Positions 24,853 to 33,445 are shown, counted from the stretch's first letter. The stretch: 40,522 nucleotides of DNA from Vibrio sp. 10N.261.45.E2 (GCF_002875705.1 NZ_MCZZ01000163.1:1-40522), one strand, 5' to 3'. The notes: generated by a model not told the origin, from the letters alone. Translations and numbers: made by a program.

Positions 24853-25776
24853 ATGACTTGTTTAATGAATCGTATCGCTAGCTCAGTAAAAGCAACCGCT
24901 CAAGTGAGTGTACTTGGTAGTATGTTAATAGCTGGTTCTGTGCTGTCACTGAACGTGAATGCAGAAGATATTCTAACCAGTACACCTGTGACTTATGCGT
25001 TGGCGACAGAGCTAACCAAAGGCACGGACATTACGACCGAATATCTGCCACCCAAGCGCTACGGTATTGACCGTCTGCCGAATTGGTTTGGTACCAAGGG
25101 GGCGAATAAAGTGCTTCAATCGGGTGAAAAGGCGACCGTTGCTGTAACGCTGTCATCCATCTGGCAAGCGGATCCTACCTTCGTCTACGCAAGACAAGGA
25201 AACATACGTTTAGTGGAAGTAGATGCGGCTCAAGCAATTACACCGCGAGCACAAGGTGTAGCAGCGCTTACATTGTCCAGTGGTGATGTGTCTAAATACG
25301 CGTGGTTAAACCCGACTAACTTAACGCGTATGGCGGCGATTGTAGCTGACGACTTTAAGTTGTTGTGGCCTGCGCAAGCGGAAACGATTGATAGCAACTT
25401 ACAACGTGTGATGTTGGATGTTCGTGAACTCATCAACAAGCAACAAGCGGTACTTTTAGATAATGAAGTAGATTCGGTGTTGCTGCTTTCAGAAAGCTTG
25501 GAAGATTTTGCGTCTGGTAGCCAATTGTTTGTTGAAGAGCGCTTGTTCAAAGCTGAACTGGAATGGACAGACAAAGACAAAGCCAAGCTTAAACAGATGT
25601 TTTCGGAAGATGATGCTCTATGGTTAGTCACAGCGAAAAAGCCAAGTAACTTGGTTAAATCATTGGTACCGAATGAGCGTATCTTGGTGGTGGATTCTGT
25701 TGACCGTTGGGGTAGAGCAGGAATCAACGCAAAAGCACCGTTTGCCCGTTGGGAAGTACAGCCATTCAAAGGCTAA
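24853..25776 (+). CDS. Second, atypical binding protein of the ABC system (FpvF-like)
   Basis: 307 aa. N-terminal signal (ends NVNA, about residue 37). The fold pattern follows cluster A-I binding proteins, for example YAWLNPTNLTRMAAIVADDF in place of the usual PH-x-W-x-D-P segment, but the metal-binding histidines are missing. A possible role is therefore binding the siderophore rather than the bare metal; P. aeruginosa has two binding proteins, FpvC and FpvF, on one ABC importer. It starts three nt after the permease stop. Terminated by a strong hairpin. Confidence 0.8.
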   Translation: MTCLMNRIASSVKATAQVSVLGSMLIAGSVLSLNVNAEDILTSTPVTYALATELTKGTDITTEYLPPKRYGIDRLPNWFGTKGANKVLQSGEKATVAVTLSSIWQADPTFVYARQGNIRLVEVDAAQAITPRAQGVAALTLSSGDVSKYAWLNPTNLTRMAAIVADDFKLLWPAQAETIDSNLQRVMLDVRELINKQQAVLLDNEVDSVLLLSESLEDFASGSQLFVEERLFKAELEWTDKDKAKLKQMFSEDDALWLVTAKKPSNLVKSLVPNERILVVDSVDRWGRAGINAKAPFARWEVQPFKG

Positions 25777-25802
25777 CCAGCGTGATTAAAAGTGGTAGGA
25801 TC

Positions 25803-25835
25803 AAAAAAGCAGCCCAAATAGAGGCTGCTTTTTTT
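25803..25835. terminator. Terminator of the iron-release operon
   Basis: AAAAAAGCAGCC (25803-25814) pairs with GGCTGCTTTTTT (25823-25834), then further T. Symmetric A and T tracts let it also end the convergent DUF2986 gene. Confidence 0.93.
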
Positions 25836-25892
25836 GTTCTTGTCCATTAGTTCTATTCAGAGCTTAGAACAAGAGGGCTGCGAATATTAAAC

Positions 25893-26102
25893 TTACTCTG
25901 CAGCTTTTGTCTCTTCAGTTTCAACAGTTGCTTCTACTGAGCCTTCAGCTTGCTCTTGAGCTGCTTTAGCTTGTTCTTCAGCTTCCATTTTTGCTCGGTC
26001 AGCTTTAGAAATGTAGCGAGGCTTGTTGCTACTATGCAGTTTAGAATTCGCCTGTTTCTGCTTCTTTTTTAGAATTTGATTGATTTTTTTCTTACGGTTC
26101 AT
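25893..26102 (-). CDS. DUF2986 small basic protein
   Basis: 69 aa. Very basic N-terminal half (MNRKKKINQILKKKQKQ; then RYISKADRAKME) and an acidic, Ala/Glu-rich tail from about residue 40. The basic part matches DUF2986, a small family found in Vibrio and relatives; function unknown. Charge pattern suggests nucleic-acid contact, but that is only a guess. Confidence 0.78.
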   Translation of the reverse strand: MNRKKKINQILKKKQKQANSKLHSSNKPRYISKADRAKMEAEEQAKAAQEQAEGSVEATVETEETKAAE

Positions 26103-26199
26103 TGCTGCATAGCCTTGTATTTAGTTTAGGCGGTGGAGGATAATCATTTTAGCTCTAGAACTCAATATTTACATGGTATTCAGCTAGGAAAATATCACT

Positions 26200-26714
26200 A
26201 TGCAGGCAGTCGAGACCGAACGTTTAAGATTAAGAATGATCACACCTCAAGATGCGACGTTTATTCAACGATTATACAGCTCAGAAGATTTCTTGCGTTA
26301 CATTGGTGATAAGGAAATCAACGACACTGACAAGGCTGTAGAGTACATCGAAAACAACATTCTTAAGATGTATGAAGAGAAGGGCGTCTGTTTGTTGATG
26401 GTCGAAATCAAGGATACTTCAACGCCAATTGGTATTTGCGGCTTAATTAAAAGAGACACTTTAGAGTCGCATGATATTGGTTACGGGTTTGTCCCTGAGT
26501 TTTATGGTCAAGGTTTTGCTCAAGAAGCAGCGGAGGCGATAATTGAACAAGCTAAGCAGAATGCTGATATCGTCATTTAGTTGCCATCACCACCTCTGAT
26601 AACATTCGAAGCATCGCACTGCTAACTAAGTTAGGTTTCGTGTTCGATCGAGTTGAAGAGACGATAAACGAAAGCATTAATCTCAACCTGTACGGTTTCT
26701 CACTAGGTAATTAA
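26200..26714 (+). pseudogene. GNAT N-acetyltransferase interrupted by a frameshift
   Basis: The first frame (26200-26580, 126 aa) begins METERLRLR-like (MQAVETERLRLRMITPQD) and contains the GNAT core YGFVPEFYGQGFAQEA (about 96-111), then stops at TAG 26578. The typical C-terminal GNAT part continues in another frame at 26571-26714 as RHLVAITTSDN and SIALLTKLGFVF, ending at TAA 26712. A single missing base near 26570 (for example C lost in a GATATC-C-GTC context) would restore a protein of about 171 aa. Either a recent pseudogene or a sequencing error. Substrate unknown; RimJ/RimL-like class. Confidence 0.85.
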
Positions 26715-26717
26715 AAC

Positions 26718-27113
26718 ATGTTCCAACATAACAATATTCTACAAGGCGAGCTCGCAACGGAGTACAAAACCGTTATTGCGATGGTGCATATCTACTGTAA
26801 AGACCATCACAGTGCGATGCGCGAGAATAACGCGTTATGTGAGGAGTGTGAGCAACTGTTGCGTTATGCAGAAACCCGACTTGACCGTTGCCCTTATGGT
26901 GAGGCTAAACCGACCTGCAATAAGTGTCCGATTCATTGCTATAAACCTGACCCGAAAGAGCAAATGCGTTTAGTGATGCGCTATGCAGGACCAAGAATGT
27001 TACTCAAGCATCCGATTTTAGCGATTCGTCATTTGATTCATGAGAAGAGAAAAGTGCCAGAAAAGCCTCTGCCGAATGTGTCGAACCGTCATATTCGAAT
27101 GAACAAGAAGTAA
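26718..27113 (+). CDS. YgbA-like protein (nitrous oxide-stimulated promoter family)
   Basis: 131 aa. Seven cysteines, C27, C41, C44, C58, C67, C70 and C74, with spacing typical of the YgbA/PF11756 family and suggesting a metal or Fe-S site. The C-terminus is basic (RHLIHEKRKVPEKPL). E. coli ygbA is an NsrR-regulated nitrosative-stress gene. It starts three nt after the frameshifted acetyltransferase, so probably in one transcript. A terminator follows. Confidence 0.85.
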   Translation: MFQHNNILQGELATEYKTVIAMVHIYCKDHHSAMRENNALCEECEQLLRYAETRLDRCPYGEAKPTCNKCPIHCYKPDPKEQMRLVMRYAGPRMLLKHPILAIRHLIHEKRKVPEKPLPNVSNRHIRMNKK

Positions 27114-27144
27114 GTGGCGCTTTAAAGTCATTTCTAAAGAAACG

Positions 27145-27174
27145 AAAAAAGGTCTGATTTCTCAGACCTTTTTG
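27145..27174. terminator. Bidirectional terminator between ygbA-like and MATE genes
   Basis: AAAAAGGTCTGA (27146-27157) pairs with TCAGACCTTTTT (27162-27173), loop TTTC. It can serve both convergent genes. Confidence 0.93.
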
Positions 27175-27216
27175 ATGTAGATACGTTTTATCTAAACTTG
27201 AACACAGCTAAGTAAC

Positions 27217-28614
27217 CTACGCCGCTTGAGGCTCATCGTAGGTCACTGTGAGGTTGTTGATCCAGCGTCTGCTCAAGTAACGGTGTGAACATATTGCCAG
27301 TTTCACCACTTCTTCTACCAACATCAAACCATAGATGTATTTGAAATCCCACCCTGCGATAAACGCGCCGTAAACACACACAGGAATACCAACCATCCAC
27401 ATTGCGATGAAATCCATACGCAAGCAGAACGCATTATCGCCACCAGCGCGAATAATACCGTTAATGATCACCATGTTCAGCATACGAATCACCACAGCAA
27501 AGCACATAATGGTCATTGCAGGTGAAGCGAGTGGGTAAAGTGCATCTGTAGAAAGGTTCAGCCATGTTAGAACATGTTCTTTACCCATAAACAGTATTAA
27601 CCCTACTACCGCACCAAAGCCAATGACGGCTTTAATGAACGTCAGACCCATATTCATCGCGTCATCAAACTCATCACGGCCTAATGAATGACCAAGCAAC
27701 ACGGAACACGCTACAGAAATACCAAAGAAAATCGAGTAACACAGTGATTCAAACGGCGCGAGCATAGAAAATACGGCGAGTTCCGTTGTGCCCATGTGAC
27801 CAAAGATCATTTGGTATGCCATAGTACCCATTGCCCATAACACCGCATTCATCGTTAGTGGCAAAGCAATACGACGGTAAGATAACCACAATGATGGACG
27901 ATGTGGTGAGCTAGGCGTGGTCAATAACCAGTGTTTACGCATGCGCATGTAGCCGTACATCAAGCCAACTTGAATCGCACGAGCGAGTGTTGTCGCAAGA
28001 GCTGCACCTGCTACACCCATAGCCGGAATACCAAAGGCACCTTTAATTAGAACGAAGTTAAGCGCAATGTTGAGTGCAATGGTCACCGCGCCAAGTAATA
28101 ATGGAGTTACGGTGTCACCTGATGAGCGCATGCTTGCCTCTACCACGACGACAATATGAGTCAGCAGCAGAACAGGGAATCCATACCAAAGGTAAGTCGC
28201 GCCAAGTTCAATCACGGTTTGATCGCTGGTTTGCAACATCATTAAAAACTGAGAACCAAGAGTGATGATTACAGTCACAGGCAGCAGAACTTTTAGGCCA
28301 AATACCATCGCGATAGATGACACTGTGCGCGCGCTTTTGCGGTCGTTCTTCCCCCAGTATTGAGCGACTAATGTTCCGTTTGCTGAGGCCAACCCTGCCA
28401 TAATCATAATAGCAACGAAGTGCCATTTTGATGCAATTCCCACAGCGGCAGCTGCTTCCATGCCAAAATCACTGACCATTAAAACGTCAGCAAGGGCAAG
28501 AATAGCAACCAGCGCGCTTTGCAAAGCAACAGGCAAACCAAGTTTAACGATACGAGGTAAGATGCTCTCTGGCTTGTTATTCATAGATGAGTTAGGGTTG
28601 ATGTTAGTTGTCAT
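27217..28614 (-). CDS. MATE-family efflux transporter (NorM-like)
   Basis: 465 aa, about twelve membrane helices in two homologous halves; family-typical segments include the ADVLMVSDFGMEAAAAVG start region and GIIRAGGDNAFCLRMDF in the second half. MATE proteins export cationic drugs or metabolites with Na+ or H+. Substrate unknown. A divergent AraC-family gene starts 50 nt away and is the likely regulator. Confidence 0.92.
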   Translation of the reverse strand: MTTNINPNSSMNNKPESILPRIVKLGLPVALQSALVAILALADVLMVSDFGMEAAAAVGIASKWHFVAIMIMAGLASANGTLVAQYWGKNDRKSARTVSSIAMVFGLKVLLPVTVIITLGSQFLMMLQTSDQTVIELGATYLWYGFPVLLLTHIVVVVEASMRSSGDTVTPLLLGAVTIALNIALNFVLIKGAFGIPAMGVAGAALATTLARAIQVGLMYGYMRMRKHWLLTTPSSPHRPSLWLSYRRIALPLTMNAVLWAMGTMAYQMIFGHMGTTELAVFSMLAPFESLCYSIFFGISVACSVLLGHSLGRDEFDDAMNMGLTFIKAVIGFGAVVGLILFMGKEHVLTWLNLSTDALYPLASPAMTIMCFAVVIRMLNMVIINGIIRAGGDNAFCLRMDFIAMWMVGIPVCVYGAFIAGWDFKYIYGLMLVEEVVKLAICSHRYLSRRWINNLTVTYDEPQAA

Positions 28615-28664
28615 AAGCTCTCCGATTTATGGCAGAACTATAGTGATTTGAGCGAAGTAACAAC

Positions 28665-29558
28665 ATGTTTAAAAAACAACAAAACCTGTGCGAATCCGTC
28701 ATTGATACCATGAAGCCTAAATCAACGTGGCAAGATGATGTTTTTCTCGCGGAACAATGTAAAGAACGTTTTTTGACCGTTGAAGATATCCCGGAAATGA
28801 AAAGCTGTGGTGTCTATATGGGTGGTATGGCAAAGCTGCATGAAGCGTATTGGGTTGAACGTGAATCTGTAAATGTTCATACGTTGATTTTTACGCAAGA
28901 AGGGGGCGGAATCCTTACCACCGCAACCTCAGTACAAGCGATTACGCCATACACGCTGGTGGTTCTTCCTGCTGGAACCCCATTTCGCTTTGAACTCGAT
29001 CCTCAATACAACTATTGGAAAATGGCGTGGATGCTGACGCCTGATACCCTACAGTGGCAACATATTGCGAGCTTGGGTCAGAGCATTGTGCCTTTCGGCG
29101 AGTGCGAACAAATCTGGTCACTAATGAACTTGGTTCACTTTGAAATCGGCGGCAGGGCAAGTTATAGAAAGCTGCTGATGAGCGAAATCATACGTACGTT
29201 AACAGGGTTTGAGCCTAAATCGACCAGCACCACGGCACGTGTTCAGGCGTTATACAACGAAATCGAAAGCAGTCTGCATTTAGCGTGGACAGTAGCAGGC
29301 ATGGCTGAGCGTGTGTTTATTAGTGAAGAGCAGTTAAATCGAGTCACGAAGTCGCTGTTCAATGTTTCTCCACGCAGCAAATTGATTCAGCTGAGAATGG
29401 ATAAAGCGACCAGTTTGTTGAAGCAGCAAGATTGGTCGGTGTCGATGATAGCCAATCGTCTGGGGTATAAAGACCCATATAATTTCTCACATCGGTTTAA
29501 GAAGCATTTTGGTTTATCTCCGAGCCAATATCGTAAAAGCCACCGCCTGACACGCTAA
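28665..29558 (+). CDS. AraC-family transcriptional regulator, divergent from the MATE gene
   Basis: 297 aa. N-terminal cupin-like sensing part (about 55-110: TQEGGGILTTATS, TLVVLPAGTPFRFEL) and a C-terminal pair of helix-turn-helix motifs (about 198-290; SVSMIANRLGYKDPYNFSHR, KKHFGLSPSQYRKSH). The 50-nt divergent spacing suggests local control of the MATE exporter. Effector unknown. Weak ribosome-binding site. Confidence 0.9.
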   Translation: MFKKQQNLCESVIDTMKPKSTWQDDVFLAEQCKERFLTVEDIPEMKSCGVYMGGMAKLHEAYWVERESVNVHTLIFTQEGGGILTTATSVQAITPYTLVVLPAGTPFRFELDPQYNYWKMAWMLTPDTLQWQHIASLGQSIVPFGECEQIWSLMNLVHFEIGGRASYRKLLMSEIIRTLTGFEPKSTSTTARVQALYNEIESSLHLAWTVAGMAERVFISEEQLNRVTKSLFNVSPRSKLIQLRMDKATSLLKQQDWSVSMIANRLGYKDPYNFSHRFKKHFGLSPSQYRKSHRLTR

Positions 29559-29788
29559 CTTATTAATCTGAAAATCAAAGTAAAAGGTCGGTAGAAATGT
29601 GTCTGATATTCGGACGAAATTTAACTGTAAATCCAATATAAAACAGTGTTCATTTACGATGTCTGATAACTCAAGAATGCAGTAGATTTACTGTATTGTT
29701 AACGAACGGGGTTATGTACTTTTCTCTTACTTTTATGGTCATGCCTATGCAAATCGGTATGGCTGATTCACAAAATAAGAGGTAAGTG

Positions 29789-30133
29789 ATGCCACAAGAC
29801 ATAACGGACATGCCGGACTTTAGTTCTGAACGGGTAATCGTTCTCAACAGGAGAGAAGTGAATACTAAAACGAAATTGGTCCGAAAGGAAGAGAACGGGT
29901 CAATCGTCGGGACATTATCTGAACCACACCGTAAGGTACTTTTCTATCTTTACCAGAACAAAGGCGTGGTCATCAGCAAGAATATTCTCAAGCGCGTAGG
30001 GTGGCCTGGTAAGTCTGTGACATCCGCTTCAGTGCTTGTTGCCATTTATGAAATTCGCAGAATGATAGACTGTAAATGCATCTATACCATACCGAATGAA
30101 GGTTATTTGTTAGAGCCCAGACCCTGCTGTTGA
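29789..30133 (+). CDS. Small winged-helix DNA-binding regulator A (CadC/ToxR-like domain)
   Basis: 114 aa, a stand-alone Trans_reg_C-type winged helix: RKVLFYLYQNKGVVISKNIL, the recognition-helix region (SASVLVAIYEIRRMID) and the wing with IPNEGYLLEP. There is no receiver domain and no membrane helix, unlike OmpR- or ToxR-type proteins. It is about 42% identical (38 of 91 positions, ungapped, counted by eye) to the next gene's product. AAGAGG lies six nt before the ATG 29789; a GTG codon at 29786 is less likely. Confidence 0.85.
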   Translation: MPQDITDMPDFSSERVIVLNRREVNTKTKLVRKEENGSIVGTLSEPHRKVLFYLYQNKGVVISKNILKRVGWPGKSVTSASVLVAIYEIRRMIDCKCIYTIPNEGYLLEPRPCC

Positions 30134-30287
30134 TATTCTGTTCATATTCTTATAATAAAAATTTAATCTCTTTACCGTATACGCTGCTTTCATTATCTTC
30201 GATTTTAAGCGTCCATTTATAAGTGACGTTATTAAACACATCTCTTAATAAAGTTGTGTCGTTGGTTGCTCTATTAGGGAATATTAT

Positions 30288-30629
30288 ATGAATACGGACT
30301 CTTCCCCTGTAATTGAAGGTAAACGTGTAGAACAAAACGAGGTCTTGGAGGTAAACGGAAAGGTTATCGAGCTGAACACAAAGCTCATACGCAATCTAGA
30401 AAATGGTTATATCGTTGGAACGATGCCATTAGCTTACAGAAAAATGATTCTCTCTATGAATCGTCATCGTGGACAACTATTCAGTGTCGGCCAGCTAAAA
30501 AACATCGGTTGGGAAGGCGAGAAGGTCACCAACTCTTCGGTGATTGTCGCTATTTCAGAGATACGCTCAATTCTTGGTGATGGATTGATCTTAACGATCA
30601 CGGGCGAAGGCTATGTGTTTCAACCATAG
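30288..30629 (+). CDS. Small winged-helix DNA-binding regulator B, paralogue of A
   Basis: 113 aa. Same architecture: N-terminal extension, RKMILSMNRHRGQLFSVGQL, recognition helix SSVIVAISEIRSILG, wing TITGEGYVFQP; no receiver and no membrane helix. AGGGA is eight nt upstream of the ATG. It follows its paralogue by 154 nt, probably a local duplication. A target or signal cannot be seen. Confidence 0.85.
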   Translation: MNTDSSPVIEGKRVEQNEVLEVNGKVIELNTKLIRNLENGYIVGTMPLAYRKMILSMNRHRGQLFSVGQLKNIGWEGEKVTNSSVIVAISEIRSILGDGLILTITGEGYVFQP

Positions 30630-30653
30630 TGTTAACCATTAAGTATTGCGTAT

Positions 30654-30700
30654 AAAAAAAGGGCGCTTCCTTCAGACTTATCGTCTTTGGTGAAGAGCCC
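30654..30700 (-). terminator. Terminator of the MFS gene
   Basis: On the minus strand GGGCTCTTC and GAAGCGCCC pair with one mismatch, an inner AGAC/GTCT pairing lies within, and a run of seven T follows (A tract 30654-30660). It would also lie just past the paralogue B stop. Confidence 0.75.
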
Positions 30701-30737
30701 CTCAGTGTATCGTTCAATCTTACGTGATTAGAATCGA

Positions 30738-31889
30738 TTACTCGCCAGCGATTTGTAGTGGAGAGCGTTTTAGGCTTGCAATCAGCATGTAGATCGTTGT
30801 CGCTAGCAGAGACGCGAAAAGGTAAGTGAATAACCCTGCTTGAGAATCCATGAAGCTGTCTGCCACGATTGGACCTGCAACCGAACCGATGCTGTAGCAA
30901 AGCAGCATGATTTGAGTCACTGACACCAAGTAACTTGGATCTAAGTTACGGCAGCCCAAGTTAATTGCAATTGGGTAAAGTGCGAACGTCGCCATGCCTA
31001 GCACGAACAGGCTCATGCCTAGTACGTAGAAGTCATGATTGATTGTTAGTACGCCAATGCTTGCAACACCGAGTAGGCAGAACAAAGCCATTAACAACAC
31101 TTGACCTACATGGTGAGATAACCAAGTCACCATCGGCTGCACAGCCATGCCACCCATAATCACTAAAGCCATCAAACCACCAATGTCTTCATGCGCAATG
31201 TTACGTTGAGCAAGCTCTACTGGCATTAAACCGTAAATCGCACCCAGTGTAAGCCCAGACACAATGCAGCCAATTAAAGCGCTGTGGCTCAATTTGCTGA
31301 CCTGTTTTAGAGACAGAGACTGGGCATCGTGAATCTGTGGTGGTGTTGCTTGTCCGTACATCAGCACAATGATCGCACCAAATAGCAGTGTGAACATCGC
31401 GATAAAAGGTACGCCGCCAGTGATACCTAGGTAACCAATGCCTAGCTGACCAACCGCAGAACCGCCGTACAGAGAACACATGTAAATCGCTAGGCGTTTA
31501 GCACGTTGTGATTCGTCACCGCTCATTAGCCATGATTCAACGATTACAAATATGCCTGCTACCGCAACACCAGCAACAAAACGAGCCAATAGCCATACTG
31601 CTTGATGTGGGATCAATGGCAACACTAGGATCGTTGCAATGAACACACTCAGTGCAACTACGAACGCATCTTTATGACCAATACGAGCAATCGCACGCTC
31701 GATCAATAACGTACCCGCTAGAAGACCCGCATAAAAGGCACTCGCCAACCAACTCGATAGATTACTGTCTAGGCCATATTCAGACAGCATTAATGGCAAA
31801 GAGCTCATTAAGTAGCCAGAAGCGATCGCGTAGAAAGACAGTGCAATAACTGGAACGGTTATGCGAGTTGTTGGTTGGATGTTGTCCAA
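30738..31889 (-). CDS. MFS transporter (YcaD-like)
   Basis: 383 aa, about twelve membrane helices, no large loop. The first half has SGYLMSSLPLMLSEYGLDS and the helix 4-5 region RFVAGVAVAGIFVIVESWLM typical of YcaD-like MFS carriers. Substrate unknown. The start codon is TTG at 31889-31887: CGGAGG is about eight nt upstream, no in-frame ATG is nearby, and the next Met is at residue 28 inside the first helix. Confidence 0.88.
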   Translation of the reverse strand: MDNIQPTTRITVPVIALSFYAIASGYLMSSLPLMLSEYGLDSNLSSWLASAFYAGLLAGTLLIERAIARIGHKDAFVVALSVFIATILVLPLIPHQAVWLLARFVAGVAVAGIFVIVESWLMSGDESQRAKRLAIYMCSLYGGSAVGQLGIGYLGITGGVPFIAMFTLLFGAIIVLMYGQATPPQIHDAQSLSLKQVSKLSHSALIGCIVSGLTLGAIYGLMPVELAQRNIAHEDIGGLMALVIMGGMAVQPMVTWLSHHVGQVLLMALFCLLGVASIGVLTINHDFYVLGMSLFVLGMATFALYPIAINLGCRNLDPSYLVSVTQIMLLCYSIGSVAGPIVADSFMDSQAGLFTYLFASLLATTIYMLIASLKRSPLQIAGE

Positions 31890-32157
31890 TGCAGGAGCCT
31901 CCGATAGTGAAAGAAACGATGAATTTTCCGCGACTATGGGGGAGAAACTGAATTGGGTAAAACGAATAAAAATGGTCGTTAAGATAAAAGAAATTTATCG
32001 CCAATCTAAACAAAAATACCATTGCGCTATTTAACGATTTGGCGAGATTTTATGCGGTCAAAAAGTACTTAAGCCGTTGTTCAGCGGTGGTTTAATTTAG
32101 AAAGCGATCGCAGAATCGTTGTCTATCTTTGATTTGGATTGAATGGAAGTTTATGTG

Positions 32158-33183
32158 TTAGGCCGTTTCTTTACGGTATTGGCGTGGCGAGTTACCACTC
32201 CACTTACGAAAGGCATGACGAAAGTTCGCGCTATCTGAAAATCCCACACGCTCAGAGATCTCCTCAATGCTCATTTTGGTCGAAGACAGATAGTGTCTTG
32301 AAAGATGAAAGCGAACATGGTCGAGTATCTTCTGATAGCTGGTATCAGCAGCTTTAAGGTGTCTACGTAGTGTGCGAGAAGACATCCCCAGTTCTGAAGA
32401 GATTGATTCTATCGATGGGTAACTTCCTGGCCTCTCGAGCAGCATTTGTGAGACCTTTTCTTTAAGGCTGGTGGACGCACTGACTTTTGCCAACATGTCA
32501 TCACATGATTTAAGACACATCTGTAACGTGATGGTATTGGCCGTAGGAAGAGGCGAGTACAAGCTCGTTGCATCAAATTGCCATTCGAGGCGATCACTAT
32601 TAAATTCAACCGGGCAACGGAAAATCTCGGTATAGAGGTCACCGTATTCTGGTTTCGGATAAGGGAAGCGGATCACTTGGGATGGAAAGGGCTGTTGCAG
32701 AACTTCTTCACACAGGCTTTGAATTGCCGCGAACCAATACTCACAACAAAATGGAAGCAGAGAGTCCAAGTCGATCAGCTGCTCTGCTCTGAAGTATCCA
32801 ACGTTATCTTCTACTGACATAGTTTTTCTCAGCACTGGGCCAGCAAGTTGGAGATATTTAAACCCAATCAGCAAAGCATCTAACAGCGTTTCGCTACTGA
32901 ATACCGCATAACCCAAAACACCAAAGTCGCTAAACCGTGCTTGCTGGCCAACTCTTAACCCTAAACCGCCTTCATCAGTATTTGCCAGTGCATTGCTAAA
33001 TACCGCCAACTTTTGCGCCAAGGTAATGTGCGTGTCTGGCGTGTTGAGCTGAAGGTCATCAATGTTACTGCCTTCCAACAATGCTTCGATATTAAGCGCG
33101 GGTGACATATAGCGATGCAGTAGTTGAAGATCAAGAATACCGAATGCTTGCATATCGGGCTCGTAGACTGCGGTGTATTCCAT
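32158..33183 (-). CDS. AraC-family regulator (OruR/Arabinose_bd type)
   Basis: 341 aa. N-terminal arabinose-binding-like domain (FSDFGVLGYAVFSSETLLDA, about 84-105) and C-terminal AraC helix-turn-helix pair (about 245-338: IESISSELGMSSRTLRRHLK; IEEISERVGFSDSANFRHAF). It is divergent from the acyl-CoA ligase/alcohol dehydrogenase operon and probably regulates it. I choose ATG at 33183-33181 because AGAGG lies six nt upstream; a start nine codons earlier has no such site. Regulators of this class respond to lipids, ornithine or similar small molecules. Confidence 0.87.
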   Translation of the reverse strand: MEYTAVYEPDMQAFGILDLQLLHRYMSPALNIEALLEGSNIDDLQLNTPDTHITLAQKLAVFSNALANTDEGGLGLRVGQQARFSDFGVLGYAVFSSETLLDALLIGFKYLQLAGPVLRKTMSVEDNVGYFRAEQLIDLDSLLPFCCEYWFAAIQSLCEEVLQQPFPSQVIRFPYPKPEYGDLYTEIFRCPVEFNSDRLEWQFDATSLYSPLPTANTITLQMCLKSCDDMLAKVSASTSLKEKVSQMLLERPGSYPSIESISSELGMSSRTLRRHLKAADTSYQKILDHVRFHLSRHYLSSTKMSIEEISERVGFSDSANFRHAFRKWSGNSPRQYRKETA

Positions 33184-33391
33184 AGGATGCCTCTGGTTGA
33201 ATATCGTCATCTTAACCGAACTTTTAACATTTACGCCTGTTGCTTGTTCTCACTTTCCCAAGCTTGTTCAAACTTTTGCTTGATGTGTGCAAGGTTTTAC
33301 AAGGTCTGATTGAGCTGTGTCCGAATATCACCGGTTTTTGTCTTTTTGAAACCTGTTCGATATGTTATCAAAATGTTGTAATTTGATGGGT
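33184..33391. other. Divergent region between AraC and acyl-CoA ligase genes, left part
   Basis: The 389-nt divergent region contains no gene. Its right half carries the promoter elements and repeats listed separately. In this left part I see only AT-rich sequence without clear repeats. Confidence 0.5.
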
Positions 33392-33414
33392 TGCACATTG
33401 GAGCGTCTCAAACA

Positions 33415-33445
33415 TTTTGCTCAATACCTACGGTTTTGCTCAATA
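33415..33445. promoter_or_regulatory. Tandem 12-nt operator-like repeats
   Basis: TTTTGCTCAATA occurs twice, at 33415-33426 and 33434-33445, with a 19-nt period, close to two turns of DNA. AraC-type activators bind such tandem direct sites next to the -35 region. The second copy overlaps the proposed -35. Confidence 0.65.

Noticed and set aside
25230..25769. 179-codon antisense frame inside the second binding-protein gene
   Set aside because: Serine/leucine-rich composition typical of an antisense shadow; the sense protein has a signal peptide and family pattern.
29690..29703. Inverted repeat CAGTA-N4-TACTG before winged-helix gene A as its operator
   Set aside because: Only five bp per arm, unconnected to a visible promoter and no second copy before gene B.
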